Shown here piece after piece: positions 1 through 9,709 of a DNA stretch of 14,307 nucleotides. Position numbers and translations under genes: made by a program. This DNA is from Ochromonadaceae sp. CCMP2298 (taxonomy: Eukaryota; Sar; Synurophyceae; Ochromonadales; Ochromonadaceae), in assembly GCA_026770595.1 (NCBI GenBank), contig MU634217.1, forward strand, positions 1 through 14,307, given 5' to 3'. The notes under the pieces were generated by a model that was given only the letters and a program-made list of their open reading frames with translations, had not been told where the DNA came from and searched no databases. Position 1 is the stretch's first letter, and each line of letters starts with the position of its first letter.

Positions 1-648
1 TTTTCCAGCTGAGAGGGTTAAAATCAGCTCAGCAGCCTAAAACGATGGTCTAAATGCAACCGCCACAGAAAATCAGCGAGGGGTGTGGTCGTCGCTGAAT
101 ATCTTTCGTCGTAGATCTGTGCCCGGCACTGCATGCATTAATGATGTCCGATAGAGATCGCACCACACCTGATAGAGTCGTCCTCGCGCAACACCTAGAA
201 GGAATTCTAGCGCATCCCGGCCACTTTCATACATACACATCGTTCGATCGAGACGTCGGCGCAACTAGAGAGGCGTCGAGACGTCGAGACGTCCACAATC
301 CGAGAGGCCACCAAGCGAAAAAAGACTGGGAAAACTGGGCCGAGAACCACTCCTTTAGAGGGTTTTGAAACAGACGAGCCCTCAGCTGGAAAAAAAAACG
401 GTTGGCTTCCTGTTTCCCAACAGTCGCTTGTCAGGTTTCGCCGAGGTCGGGCTTCTCGGCAAACGGCCGGGCTTCTTGACGCTGCTCAGCCATCCCGTTG
501 CGAGCCATCCCGTTGAGAGCACCTCTATGGCTTGGTGCCACAACGCTCCGCCCTGATTCGTTCGACCAGTCGATTCTTGGGCACCTACCTTTCAGCGGGG
601 GGCACTTGATTAGGGCAGTGTGATGGATTGCGGCTTTTTTTGAACACC
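1..648. other. 5' flank without a recognisable gene
   Basis: No open frame here resembles a known protein and none shows intron-exon structure that could be supported. The longest frames are short, mutually overlapping and of odd composition. Around 255-292 there is a small cluster of degenerate GAGACGTC-like units, and at 488-515 a 13-bp tandem duplication. The last part (about 560-648) is presumably promoter and leader of the gene that starts at 649. It includes a six-codon upstream frame at 623-643. Confidence 0.5.
488..515. repeat. 13-bp tandem direct repeat
   Basis: AGCCATCCCGTTG occurs exactly at 488-500 and again at 503-515, a 15-bp period. It lies in the unannotated 5' flank. It is most simply a small local duplication and no function is implied. 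Confidence 0.7.
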
Positions 649-1935
649 ATGCGCCAATCTTTCGCTGCAGGTACATCTGACCGATTTACCATGCAGTCAT
701 CAACTGCTTCGGGGTCTCAGATGAATATGATGTACGCCCAGCGCCTCAATCGGGATGTCTCAGATCTCTTTTCGCACAGCTTCAGCTGTTCCTCGTCCAC
801 GCTCTCGGTCCACCAAATGGCAGACTGCCTCCACGCTCCTGGCTGTATCGTGTTACAAGTTAGTATCTTTGATGGACCTTACAGCGGTGGGCGCTTCACC
901 TTCTCGCTGAATATTCCTTCCGCGTACCCGTTCCGGTCTGTCGAAGTAGTGGCGAATGAATCGATCTGGCATCCCAACATAGATGCGTCCTCGGGAAAAG
1001 TGGCCCTCCCAATCGAATGGTCACCTGTACTGACATTGCACTCAGTAGCCCTCTCCGTTCAGGTTAGCGGCGCTTACCCTATCATTTCTAGCAAACCCGA
1101 GCAAACGCTAACCGCTTCCTGTTTCTGCTTCTCTCCTCCTGATTCTTAACTGAAGCTGCTCCTGCTGGAGCCTAGTATGGAAAACCCGCTGAATCTGGAA
1201 GCGTACTCTCTCTTTCTCACAGACTGTCGTGCCTTTGAGGAGCACACTCAAAGGTGCTTGCGTGGAAGCTCTGGTCTTGCAGCAGGAAAGCATCAGGCGG
1301 CAATCATGGCACTCGACGATGCTCCTGCTGACAGCCAAGATATGTCGATTGATGGGCAAGACGATGGCAGAGTGTACAGTCCAACAACACCACAGCACAC
1401 TATGATAACAGATGGCATTTCCAACAATGGCGGAAAAAGAGGTTTTGTTCTCGAAACTGGCAGAAAATCAGCTGTTGCGCATTGCAGCGACGGCGGTACG
1501 ACTGGAGGCTACGGCAGCCACATCGGGGTTGATAGTCGGCCGTATTCTGTCATCTCAGCGGCTGCACCTGATCAGCGCCGGAAACGACAACTGGAAGACA
1601 CTTCGCTGGTGCATCAATCTTCACACGTTGATTACGAGCACAGTCGTTTCTCTGTAGCGGCAATGAAAGGAGCGGGAGTAAGTAACGACCATGCTTACAA
1701 TATCGACAGAAGAATCGGTGGTGGCAATTCTGATTATATACACTGTATCCAGGTTGAGGGCGTTGAGTGGGAAAACACTGGGCTTCTACGGAGTGCAGCT
1801 TCCAATTCATTCGCAGCGGGTTCCTTCCCCACAAGACCTGATGGCGTCATCGTTCAAGAAAACAGCGAAGCCGATCTGACGCGGGCAACAAACGCTTTCA
1901 AGCGCCTGCGCACAGATGGCGCCCCTTTTTCCTAG
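649..1935 (+). CDS. UBC12-like E2-fold protein lacking the catalytic Cys, with long C-terminal tail (2 exons)
   Basis: Exon 1 is 649-1062 and exon 2 is 1156-1935. The 93-nt phase-0 intron (CAG|GTTAGC ... CTGAAG, with a CTAAC branch-like site) is fixed by the E2 fold: HSVALSVQ joins directly to LLLLEPSMENPLN, matching human UBE2M [20 protein letters not shown]. The predicted protein is 397 aa. The UBC fold covers about residues 30-176. The HPN motif is intact at 108-110, but the active-site position reads GKVALPI: Ala119 (GCC at 1003-1005) replaces the Cys of GNVCLNI, and about two residues are missing after it. The fold closes with FEEHTQRCLRG, as in UBE2M FEQNVQRSMRG. The remaining ~220 residues are Ser/Gly/Asp-rich without a known domain and hold basic clusters RRKR (279-282) and KRLR (387-390) that could be nuclear signals. 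Catalytic conjugation is therefore unlikely; a UEV-like adaptor role is inferred. In-frame ATGs at 691 and 721 are alternative starts. An additional optional intron may exist at 1678-1752. Confidence 0.82.
1678..1752 (+). other. Candidate stopless 3n intron (75 nt) inside the tail coding region
   Basis: A consensus donor GTAAGT starts at 1678 exactly on a codon boundary, and an acceptor ...TGTATCCAG ends at 1752. The segment is 75 nt (25 codons), has no in-frame stop, and falls in the size range of the proven introns here. Retention and splicing both keep the frame, giving predicted proteins of 397 or 372 aa. Protein similarity cannot decide, because the tail is not conserved. Confidence 0.4.
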
Positions 1936-2030
1936 TGAATGTTTCCCTTTTACTGCACATACATGTGTATCCGTACTGCACCTAAATGTAAAAACAATTC
2001 AACTTACGCAGACCAATATGTTGTTACAAA

Positions 2031-2084
2031 ACTATTACACTTCAGTAGATCATGACACACCACGAATAGACCACTATTACACTT
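2031..2084. repeat. 12-bp direct repeat pair in a convergent intergenic gap
   Basis: ACTATTACACTT is found exactly at 2031-2042 and 2073-2084. It lies in the 218-nt gap between the 3' ends of the UBC12-like gene and the FAM32A gene. On the minus strand it reads AAGTGTAATAGT downstream of FAM32A, so it would lie in that gene's 3' UTR. A 3'-end role is only a guess. Confidence 0.6.
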
Positions 2085-2153
2085 TGTGAATGGGGCAGTG
2101 AAACACTAGTTATCATTGAGCTTCAATTCATACCCCCTCCGGCGAACGGCCTT

Positions 2154-2507
2154 TTATCCGTTTCCTGCAGCACTAATGCGAGGGATATCATTATGCTCTG
2201 TCATCGACGCAAGCGTTGAGTTCAATTTATCGACGCGCTCCCTAAAACTTGTTTTGGCCAGATTCTTTGCCTCTTCTTCTTCTCTCTCGATCTTCCTGCG
2301 CATGTGGCGCTTCTGCGCCTCAGTCATGGTCAACACAGCGGTGTGGTCGGCCGGATGGTCTGCGTGTACCGAAGATGTTGCCATCGCCGTCCGTCCAGAG
2401 GAGGGAGGCGCGGAGGTTCGCTTTTTACTACCGTTAGGCGCTGATCCCTTGAGTTTCAGCTTCCCTCCTACTACCATGGGCTTACCAGACTTCGATACTC
2501 CCGACAT
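2154..2507 (-). CDS. FAM32A-like spliceosomal protein
   Basis: This is a single-exon 117-aa protein, close to the ~112 aa of human FAM32A. It has the family layout: a KLKLKG block near the N-terminus (residues 16-21), a variable Ser/Pro-rich linker, then a charged helix (about 62-100, TEAQKRHMRRKIEREEEE) and the signature TEHNDIPRIS (103-112), which matches human TEHYDIPKVS. In human, FAM32A is an exon-ligation factor whose C-terminal end reaches into the catalytic core of the spliceosome. Here the extreme C-terminus is AAGNG instead of the vertebrate WTK ending. ATG at 2507 and TAA at 2154 are unambiguous. The gene converges on the UBC12-like gene and diverges from the CTFxPxI-repeat gene. 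A nuclear splicing role fits an intron-bearing genome. Confidence 0.85.
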   Translation of the reverse strand: MSGVSKSGKPMVVGGKLKLKGSAPNGSKKRTSAPPSSGRTAMATSSVHADHPADHTAVLTMTEAQKRHMRRKIEREEEEAKNLAKTSFRERVDKLNSTLASMTEHNDIPRISAAGNG

Positions 2508-2972
2508 GGTACTCGACTTGCAACGTACGGAAAGAGGAGGTATGCGCGCTGGAGAACGAACGAGCTCGCGCGACTGGACAACTGCGCTGCACTCTTACAA
2601 CCTCAGCTTCGTGGTGCGGTGACTACGAGGTTCAGATTTATGAGCGCCAGGAGACGATTGGAATGGGAACTCTCCTTCCTCGAGCCAAAGAAGTCAAGGG
2701 AGATGAGATCGGAAATTGAGCTCGGAGGGAGAATGATCACCGTCCAAGGTTCTGACACAACTGTTTATCAGAAATTTTGGCGTTGTTTGTACTCATTTTA
2801 GTATTGGGGGAGCTCAATGTCTCGTACGACCGTTGAAACGGAGGTCTGCACCAAAAATGATCATCTTGGAGACAAAAGGTTTAACGTAAGAGTCTCTCGC
2901 TTAACAGCGGTGTGCATTGTCACGCGTCGACTGGTGCAGCCTTAGAAGGATCTGGTGCCACGCGGGACTGCA
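2508..2972. other. Divergent intergenic/promoter region (465 nt)
   Basis: It separates the divergently transcribed FAM32A gene (-) and CTFxPxI-repeat gene (+) and must hold both promoters and leaders. A small open frame (ATG at 2640 to 2801) encodes a basic peptide without recognisable similarity and is not called. No clear TATA element was seen at a convincing position. Confidence 0.5.
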
Positions 2973-4736
2973 ATGGATCCTACAGCGGGAATGAGCGAGC
3001 AAAGCGAGGCAGAGCAGCTGGACGCTGCAGCGGCTGCTATGTACGGAGGACATTCTCCCAATGAGAACGCATACTGGGGAATTAATACAGTGAATAACAC
3101 GCACACGTCCATGACCGATGAAGGGCTCAACCTCTATACCGGAGGCGAAGGCGGCGACCTATCAGGCTCGGGCCAGCGGGAGCGGTATTCCTCGCCGAAG
3201 TTCACTCGGCGATCCATGGACGACTCGTATATTGCCGCAGACGCACGGATGAGCCGAATCGCCAACGCAGAGGCTGCGATGCGTGCTGAGATCTACAAGG
3301 AGTGCACCTTCCGCCCCAACATTCGCGACCTGCCCAACTCTTATGGCGCCATGAAGGACGAGAACACTCCCTTCCACACCCGCGTGACGAAGTGGCAGCG
3401 CGAGAGAGACTTAAATCGAGAATCCAAGTCCAAATTGGTAGAGCAGGGGGAGCAGTCGGAGTGCACATTTCGCCCTAAGATCAACCACAATAGCAACAAG
3501 GCAATAAAGGAGATTCGCGGCGATGCGGCTGAGGTGGATGTCGTAAAGCGGTTCATCCACAGCAACGAGCTCTCGCAACAGCAGCGCAACCAGCTCATAA
3601 GAGACACAAAGCAGAAGGAGGAAGAGCAGCTAGCGCGAGATTGCACGTTCCGCCCCAGATTGGAGACGGTGAACACGCCTGTGCACCAGCTGGTGCAGTC
3701 GAGGCTGCTGATGCCCCTGCAGCGACCTGACTCAGAGTTCTCGGACCTGCGCAGCTGCACGTTCACGCCCAAGATCAACAAGATCAAGGCCAGTATGAGC
3801 TCCGCAAAGCTGTACGTGAGTACGGACGTTGTGCAGCGACTGACGAATCCTGCGGCCGTTGACGCCGCCGGCAGGGGGGCAGTGGATGACGGGTCCGAGA
3901 CCCGATTCGACAACAGCATGGGGGAGCGGCCCGTGATGGACATGGCGTCCTTCATCGGATCGCTGCAGGGAAAACAGACACCAAGCGTGGTCGCTAATGC
4001 AAGCCGCGCAGAGGCCGCGGGAGATGCGTCGGCAGTAAAGCGGGGCAAGAAGTTCGAGACGTTTCTGTTGCGCCAGCAGTCGAACCTGCAGAGGCGGGAG
4101 GAGAGCATCCAGCAGGCGCAGCGCTCCCAGACGCCCAAGTTCAAGCCGCAGCTGACAAAACCCCAGCCCAGTAGCGAGCAGACTTTGAAGGTGGATTTCG
4201 TTACGCGTATGCAGATCGAGGTGCAGAAGCGCGCCTCCGCAGAGCAGGAGAACGAGCTGCGCCATAGCGACAAGGAGTGCACCTTCCAGCCCAAGCTGGC
4301 CAACAAAAAGGCAGCAAATGTCCGTCCCCGGAGCAGCTTCGAGATGTCCCAGGGCGACTTCCTGCGCAAAGAGACCAACCGAAGTATGCTGAAACTGCAG
4401 TCGGAGCAGGAGGAACTGTCCAATATGACCTTCCAGCCGCAAATATCCAGCTTCAGCAAGAAGACAGGCAAGTCAGTACTCAACTCAACCAGCTCCGACG
4501 GAGCCAACTTCATGGAGTGGATGAAGGCCTCAAATCTGAAGAAGGAGCAACGGCGGATCGAGATACTGCGAGAGCGCGCAGAGCAGGAAGAGACAGACTG
4601 CACGTTCAAGCCCCAAACTACCGAGTGTCCGGCGTACGTGAAGCGCATCGCCAAATCAATGTCCATCGTGAAGGCTGCGCGGAACAGCACCGGATACCTA
4701 CTGGACTCTGAGGCGGACAAACCTCAGTGGCGATAA
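2973..4736 (+). CDS. CTFxPxI-repeat protein (putative cytoskeleton-associated)
   Basis: This is an intronless 587-aa protein. The first in-frame ATG after the stop at 2943 is 2973. It carries eight copies of a short motif (D/E)-C-T-F-x-P-(K/R/N)-(I/L), the first residue being E, D or other: C-position residues 111 (CTFRPNI), 164 (CTFRPKI), 224 (CTFRPRL), 262 (CTFTPKI), 388 (PKFKPQL, degenerate), 436 (CTFQPKL), 485 (MTFQPQI) and 543 (CTFKPQT). Spacing is 38-60 residues except for one gap of 126. Between motifs the sequence is highly charged and probably helical (for example KQKEEEQLARD and ERAEQEETD before motifs). No enzymatic domain, signal peptide or membrane segment is visible. Such repeats occur in large uncharacterised protein families of flagellated protists. 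A cytoskeletal or basal-body role is plausible but inferred. The N-terminal ~100 residues are low complexity. A large antisense open frame in this gene is a shadow of its codon bias. Confidence 0.85.
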   Translation: MDPTAGMSEQSEAEQLDAAAAAMYGGHSPNENAYWGINTVNNTHTSMTDEGLNLYTGGEGGDLSGSGQRERYSSPKFTRRSMDDSYIAADARMSRIANAEAAMRAEIYKECTFRPNIRDLPNSYGAMKDENTPFHTRVTKWQRERDLNRESKSKLVEQGEQSECTFRPKINHNSNKAIKEIRGDAAEVDVVKRFIHSNELSQQQRNQLIRDTKQKEEEQLARDCTFRPRLETVNTPVHQLVQSRLLMPLQRPDSEFSDLRSCTFTPKINKIKASMSSAKLYVSTDVVQRLTNPAAVDAAGRGAVDDGSETRFDNSMGERPVMDMASFIGSLQGKQTPSVVANASRAEAAGDASAVKRGKKFETFLLRQQSNLQRREESIQQAQRSQTPKFKPQLTKPQPSSEQTLKVDFVTRMQIEVQKRASAEQENELRHSDKECTFQPKLANKKAANVRPRSSFEMSQGDFLRKETNRSMLKLQSEQEELSNMTFQPQISSFSKKTGKSVLNSTSSDGANFMEWMKASNLKKEQRRIEILRERAEQEETDCTFKPQTTECPAYVKRIAKSMSIVKAARNSTGYLLDSEADKPQWR

Positions 4737-4901
4737 CTCTACCCCATTCTTTCATCAGTTCAAGCCCACTTTACTAACCGCAGCGTAGTGGAGTGACAAT
4801 AGACAGGTCAGGTATTCTGCAGCGATCGCTCTAGGATGCGAACGCACTAGAAGCCTACCTGAACGGGGTGACAGAGTCTCAGCGAGCCATCATACATTAA
4901 A

Positions 4902-4907
4902 AATAAA
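4902..4907 (+). terminator. Polyadenylation signal AATAAA
   Basis: AATAAA lies 166 nt downstream of the stop of the CTFxPxI-repeat gene, within the 221-nt convergent gap to the PIP kinase gene. It is the best poly(A) signal candidate for that gene. Confidence 0.5.
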
Positions 4908-4957
4908 ACGCATATTCCGAGTTCAATAGCAAATTTACTTATTTAGTCCGCACTTAT

Positions 4958-6189
4958 CTAGTCCGTATTCTCGTCAATGAACCCAAGGAAGCGCGAGGCG
5001 TAGAACCGAGGAGGCACGCATGAAATTTTGCGCCGATCCCAGAAAAACCCCTTCAACAATGTTTCTAGCCACTTTCTGAATGTGTATCTGGGTTGGAGAA
5101 GGAAGGAAATATTAAGGCGGGAAATATCAATTATGCAACTCGTTCCAATCCACTTACTGTTGAAGGAAATCGATGATTCCAAAGTGATACACGTTCCCGT
5201 CCGTGCCAATAAGTATAAGCTTGCCGCTGAGAGGGAAAAGAAGGAGACAAGAAGAAGTAGGGCGGTTATGTGGAAGGTCGCAGAATCGAATGTGAGTAGT
5301 TCGTGTCTGCAGCTTACCCCCGTTCTCTGGGGTGATGGGGGTGGTAGAAGAAGCCTGGCAGCAGGCGGCCGAGGAACCCTCTGGGCACGTGCTCCACATC
5401 CACCAAGAGGGAGTAGTCCATTAACCCGTAGTGGCTGAGGAACTGGGCGTCGCGCTGCAGCGTGCGCAGGAGCAGTGGTCGTGCCTGCCCCAGCCTGAGC
5501 CTGCGCCCCTCCGACAGCAGATCCATATCCTTCAGCACGATACTGGAGGGCGCTTTGCTTCGACCCACGGTGCTGCCTTTCAGGTCGAAGCAGGTGGACG
5601 CGTGCCAGGAGTCGGCGTGATAGGCGTTGCGGCAGGCCATGAGATACATCTTGCGTCCGCCCACCTTCACCCTGAACAGGCCCAGCACCGAGCTGATCGC
5701 GGAGGGCTCCGCAGTGAGGTGGGCGGCCAACTGGTCCAGCATACTGCGCAGGTTGCGGCACTCGTATGGCTTTATCGTCTTGAGAACCAGCAGGCCGTCT
5801 GTGCTGCGCCAGAAGGCCTGGCCCGATTTTGAATCCGCCGAGAGTACATCTAGGTGAGTGGGATCCATACAGGCCGCCCATGCTACATCGCTGACGCCCG
5901 CTGTAAACCTTAGCGCTTCAAATAGCTCAGGTCTATATGCCTTTACTTGCCCTTCCCTCAGCGGTACATACACGTCTCGGCAGGTAGCCTTTGTGCTGCC
6001 GTAAAAGCCAGTGTAGTTCGCTTGCGAGATACCGTCATGAACCAGTCGCGCTGCTTTGTATGATGCTGGCTCCACAATGTTGATTCCACCTAAAGTCCCC
6101 GCAACAGCCAATCTGCCGACCCATACCAGCGCTAACAGAGAGAGCAACAGTGACATCTTTACACGGCCGATGAGGCAAGCTCCCACCAT
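4958..6189 (-). CDS. Phosphatidylinositol phosphate kinase with N-terminal hydrophobic segment (3 exons)
   Basis: Exons are 6189-5318, 5226-5158 and 5087-4958; the introns of 91 and 70 nt have GTAAGC/GTAAGT donors. The 356-aa product has a PIPK domain from about residue 85: YRPELFEALR (85-94), the Gly-rich SKSGQAFW (120-127), the catalytic-lysine strand LVLKTIK (K137), FDLKGSTVGR (201-210), MDYSLLV (257-263), FGIIDFLQQ (306-314, metal-binding D310) and an activation loop ending IS-V-PPRFYASRF. The exon joins restore these motifs exactly. The Glu in the activation loop (E322) aligns with the Glu of type I kinases, suggesting PI4P 5-kinase specificity (inferred). Unusually, residues 1-31 (a few basic residues, then MSLLLSLLALVWVGRLAVAG) look like a signal peptide or signal anchor, whereas family members are normally cytosolic and peripheral. 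No other transmembrane segments were found. ATG 6189 is the first in-frame ATG after a stop; 6156 is an alternative. Confidence 0.88.
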
Positions 6190-6252
6190 TGCAGATCCAG
6201 CGTCCGCCACCAATGAGAGCTGCTGAACTGAATACCGGCGTACAGCACTCAC

Positions 6253-6705
6253 CAGAAGAAAAGAACCTTCTTGAAGCTCTCAGTCTTGCAACCTATATCG
6301 GTAGGAACTCCTAAACTGCAGCTCTTGAGATGTGCAAGAGCTCACACGAACACAAGACTGAGAGGGGGCAAGAAAATAGGAAGTTAAAGCTGGGACCAGA
6401 AGCCTGGCCGTTTGTGGAGAAACCCCAGCCCATGTTTCACATTTTGGCGTTTGGTAACTATAGATCGTCATTACAAAGCGCCAAATACGTGAAATAAACA
6501 AAAATAGTTCAATCGGAAGAGTTTTTCATTCGAACATTAATCTGCTCCAGCCGTACTGTATAGCAACGAGTGTTACTCAAAATAGATTGTGGCGGGTAAA
6601 GAAAAATTGGGTTCGAGTACGACTAACGCCTTCACTGCATGCTGATCGGTGGCTGTCAGTTGTCAAGGCAGCAGGATTCCTGCCATCTGGTGTCGGAGTG
6701 TCTGT
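6253..6705. other. Intergenic region between helicase 3' end and PIP kinase 5' end
   Basis: Both flanking genes are on the minus strand, so this holds the helicase 3' UTR and the PIP kinase promoter and leader. Its one notable structure is a nested inverted repeat (6277-6364). Open frames here (for example 6280-6501, -) show no similarity to known proteins. Confidence 0.5.
6277..6364. repeat. Nested inverted repeat (12-bp outer and 8-bp inner stem)
   Basis: CTCTCAGTCTTG at 6277-6288 is the exact reverse complement of CAAGACTGAGAG at 6353-6364. Within the 64-nt loop, AGCTCTTG (6320-6327) pairs exactly with CAAGAGCT (6335-6342) around a 7-nt loop. It lies about 88-175 nt upstream of the PIP kinase ATG and would form a two-level hairpin in its leader or promoter. 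Confidence 0.75.
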
Positions 6706-8986
<2,281 letters not shown>

Positions 8987-9709
8987 GATTTAAAATTTCG
9001 TGGGAAAGAAACAAAGTGGTAGAACCGACTCTAATATGACCATTCTAATGACTCTTCCAGCATCAACCGAGCTTCAGCATCCTCACTCCTCAGAGAGAGG
9101 AAAGGCACACGCAAGGAAAAAAGGAAAGCAGCAGGCGTCGAACTTTTTCGGTGGTCTCCAAAAGTCTTCACCGGCGGTTCAAAAAAGGGGAACCTGGGAA
9201 TCATTTTAACCTCAGGACCCGGGACCAGCACCACTAAATGTATGAATAGGTTTGTAGTGTATAAACTGGAAGAATACACGATCGGGTGTTAGCCTAAGCA
9301 AACTGAATAGCGGTAGACCAGTCCACTGGGTTCGCCAGAACATTTAATCAAAATATCCTCTGTTTCGTTAAACTAAGTTTAAGCCAAAAAAGATCCTGGC
9401 GGCTGACCTGACCCACACTTTGTTCGCTATGTGGGGTTCTATTGCATATCGAAATATAACAACGCTACTCAGTAATGGGTGGAAATCAGGGAGTACACTT
9501 TCTTTGCCGAGGTTACTTGAAACCATCCAAAAATAAACAAAGTATTGAGGGAAAGTTTGTGTTCTCTGTGTGATATGCAGTACTGCGACACTACGAGGCC
9601 CGCAGATTTGGTCTTGAAATTAGCGCGTCCCATTTAACGGTAAGATTCTTCAGCTTTGAAAGCCGGGTGGTTGTGTGCAAATTTCTATGGTTCAGTTCCT
9701 GTAGTGCAG
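8987..9709. other. Gene-free interval between RAD6 3' end and helicase 5' end
   Basis: This is the longest apparent non-coding stretch (723 nt). It contains the presumed helicase promoter and leader (minus strand) and the RAD6 3' UTR. Features seen: a 15-bp palindrome at 9368-9382, a plus-strand TATAAA at 9260-9265 and a plus-strand AATAAA at 9532-9537, none of them attached to a supported gene. Small open frames (9036-9209 +, 9031-9279 -) have no recognisable similarity and are not called. Confidence 0.5.
9368..9382. repeat. 15-bp near-perfect palindrome
   Basis: TTAAACT and AGTTTAA are exact inverted arms separated by one base. The element is AT-rich and lies in the gap between RAD6 and the helicase. 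It could be a dimer-binding site or chance. Confidence 0.5.

Noticed and set aside
2640-2801. Small plus-strand frame in the FAM32A/CTFxPxI promoter gap
   Set aside because: Basic peptide with no recognisable similarity and no supporting splice sites; kept only as a note.
3732-4442. 236-codon open frame on the minus strand
   Set aside because: Another shadow frame of the same gene, without similarity to anything.
3341-4720. 459-codon open frame on the minus strand
   Set aside because: It is antisense to the CTFxPxI-repeat gene, whose periodic motif is real protein signal. The antisense product is Ser/Cys/Arg-rich with no recognisable domain, as expected from codon-biased shadowing.
6280-6501. 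Minus-strand frame upstream of the PIP kinase as a possible extra 5' exon
   Set aside because: There is a GTGAGT donor near 6252 and a CAG acceptor near 6218, but the upstream frames that could join contain stops and no ATG, so an additional coding exon is not supported.
6595-6625. GGTTCGAG motif as a tRNA T-arm
   Set aside because: No complementary arms, acceptor stem or D-loop could be placed around it; no tRNA found anywhere in the window.
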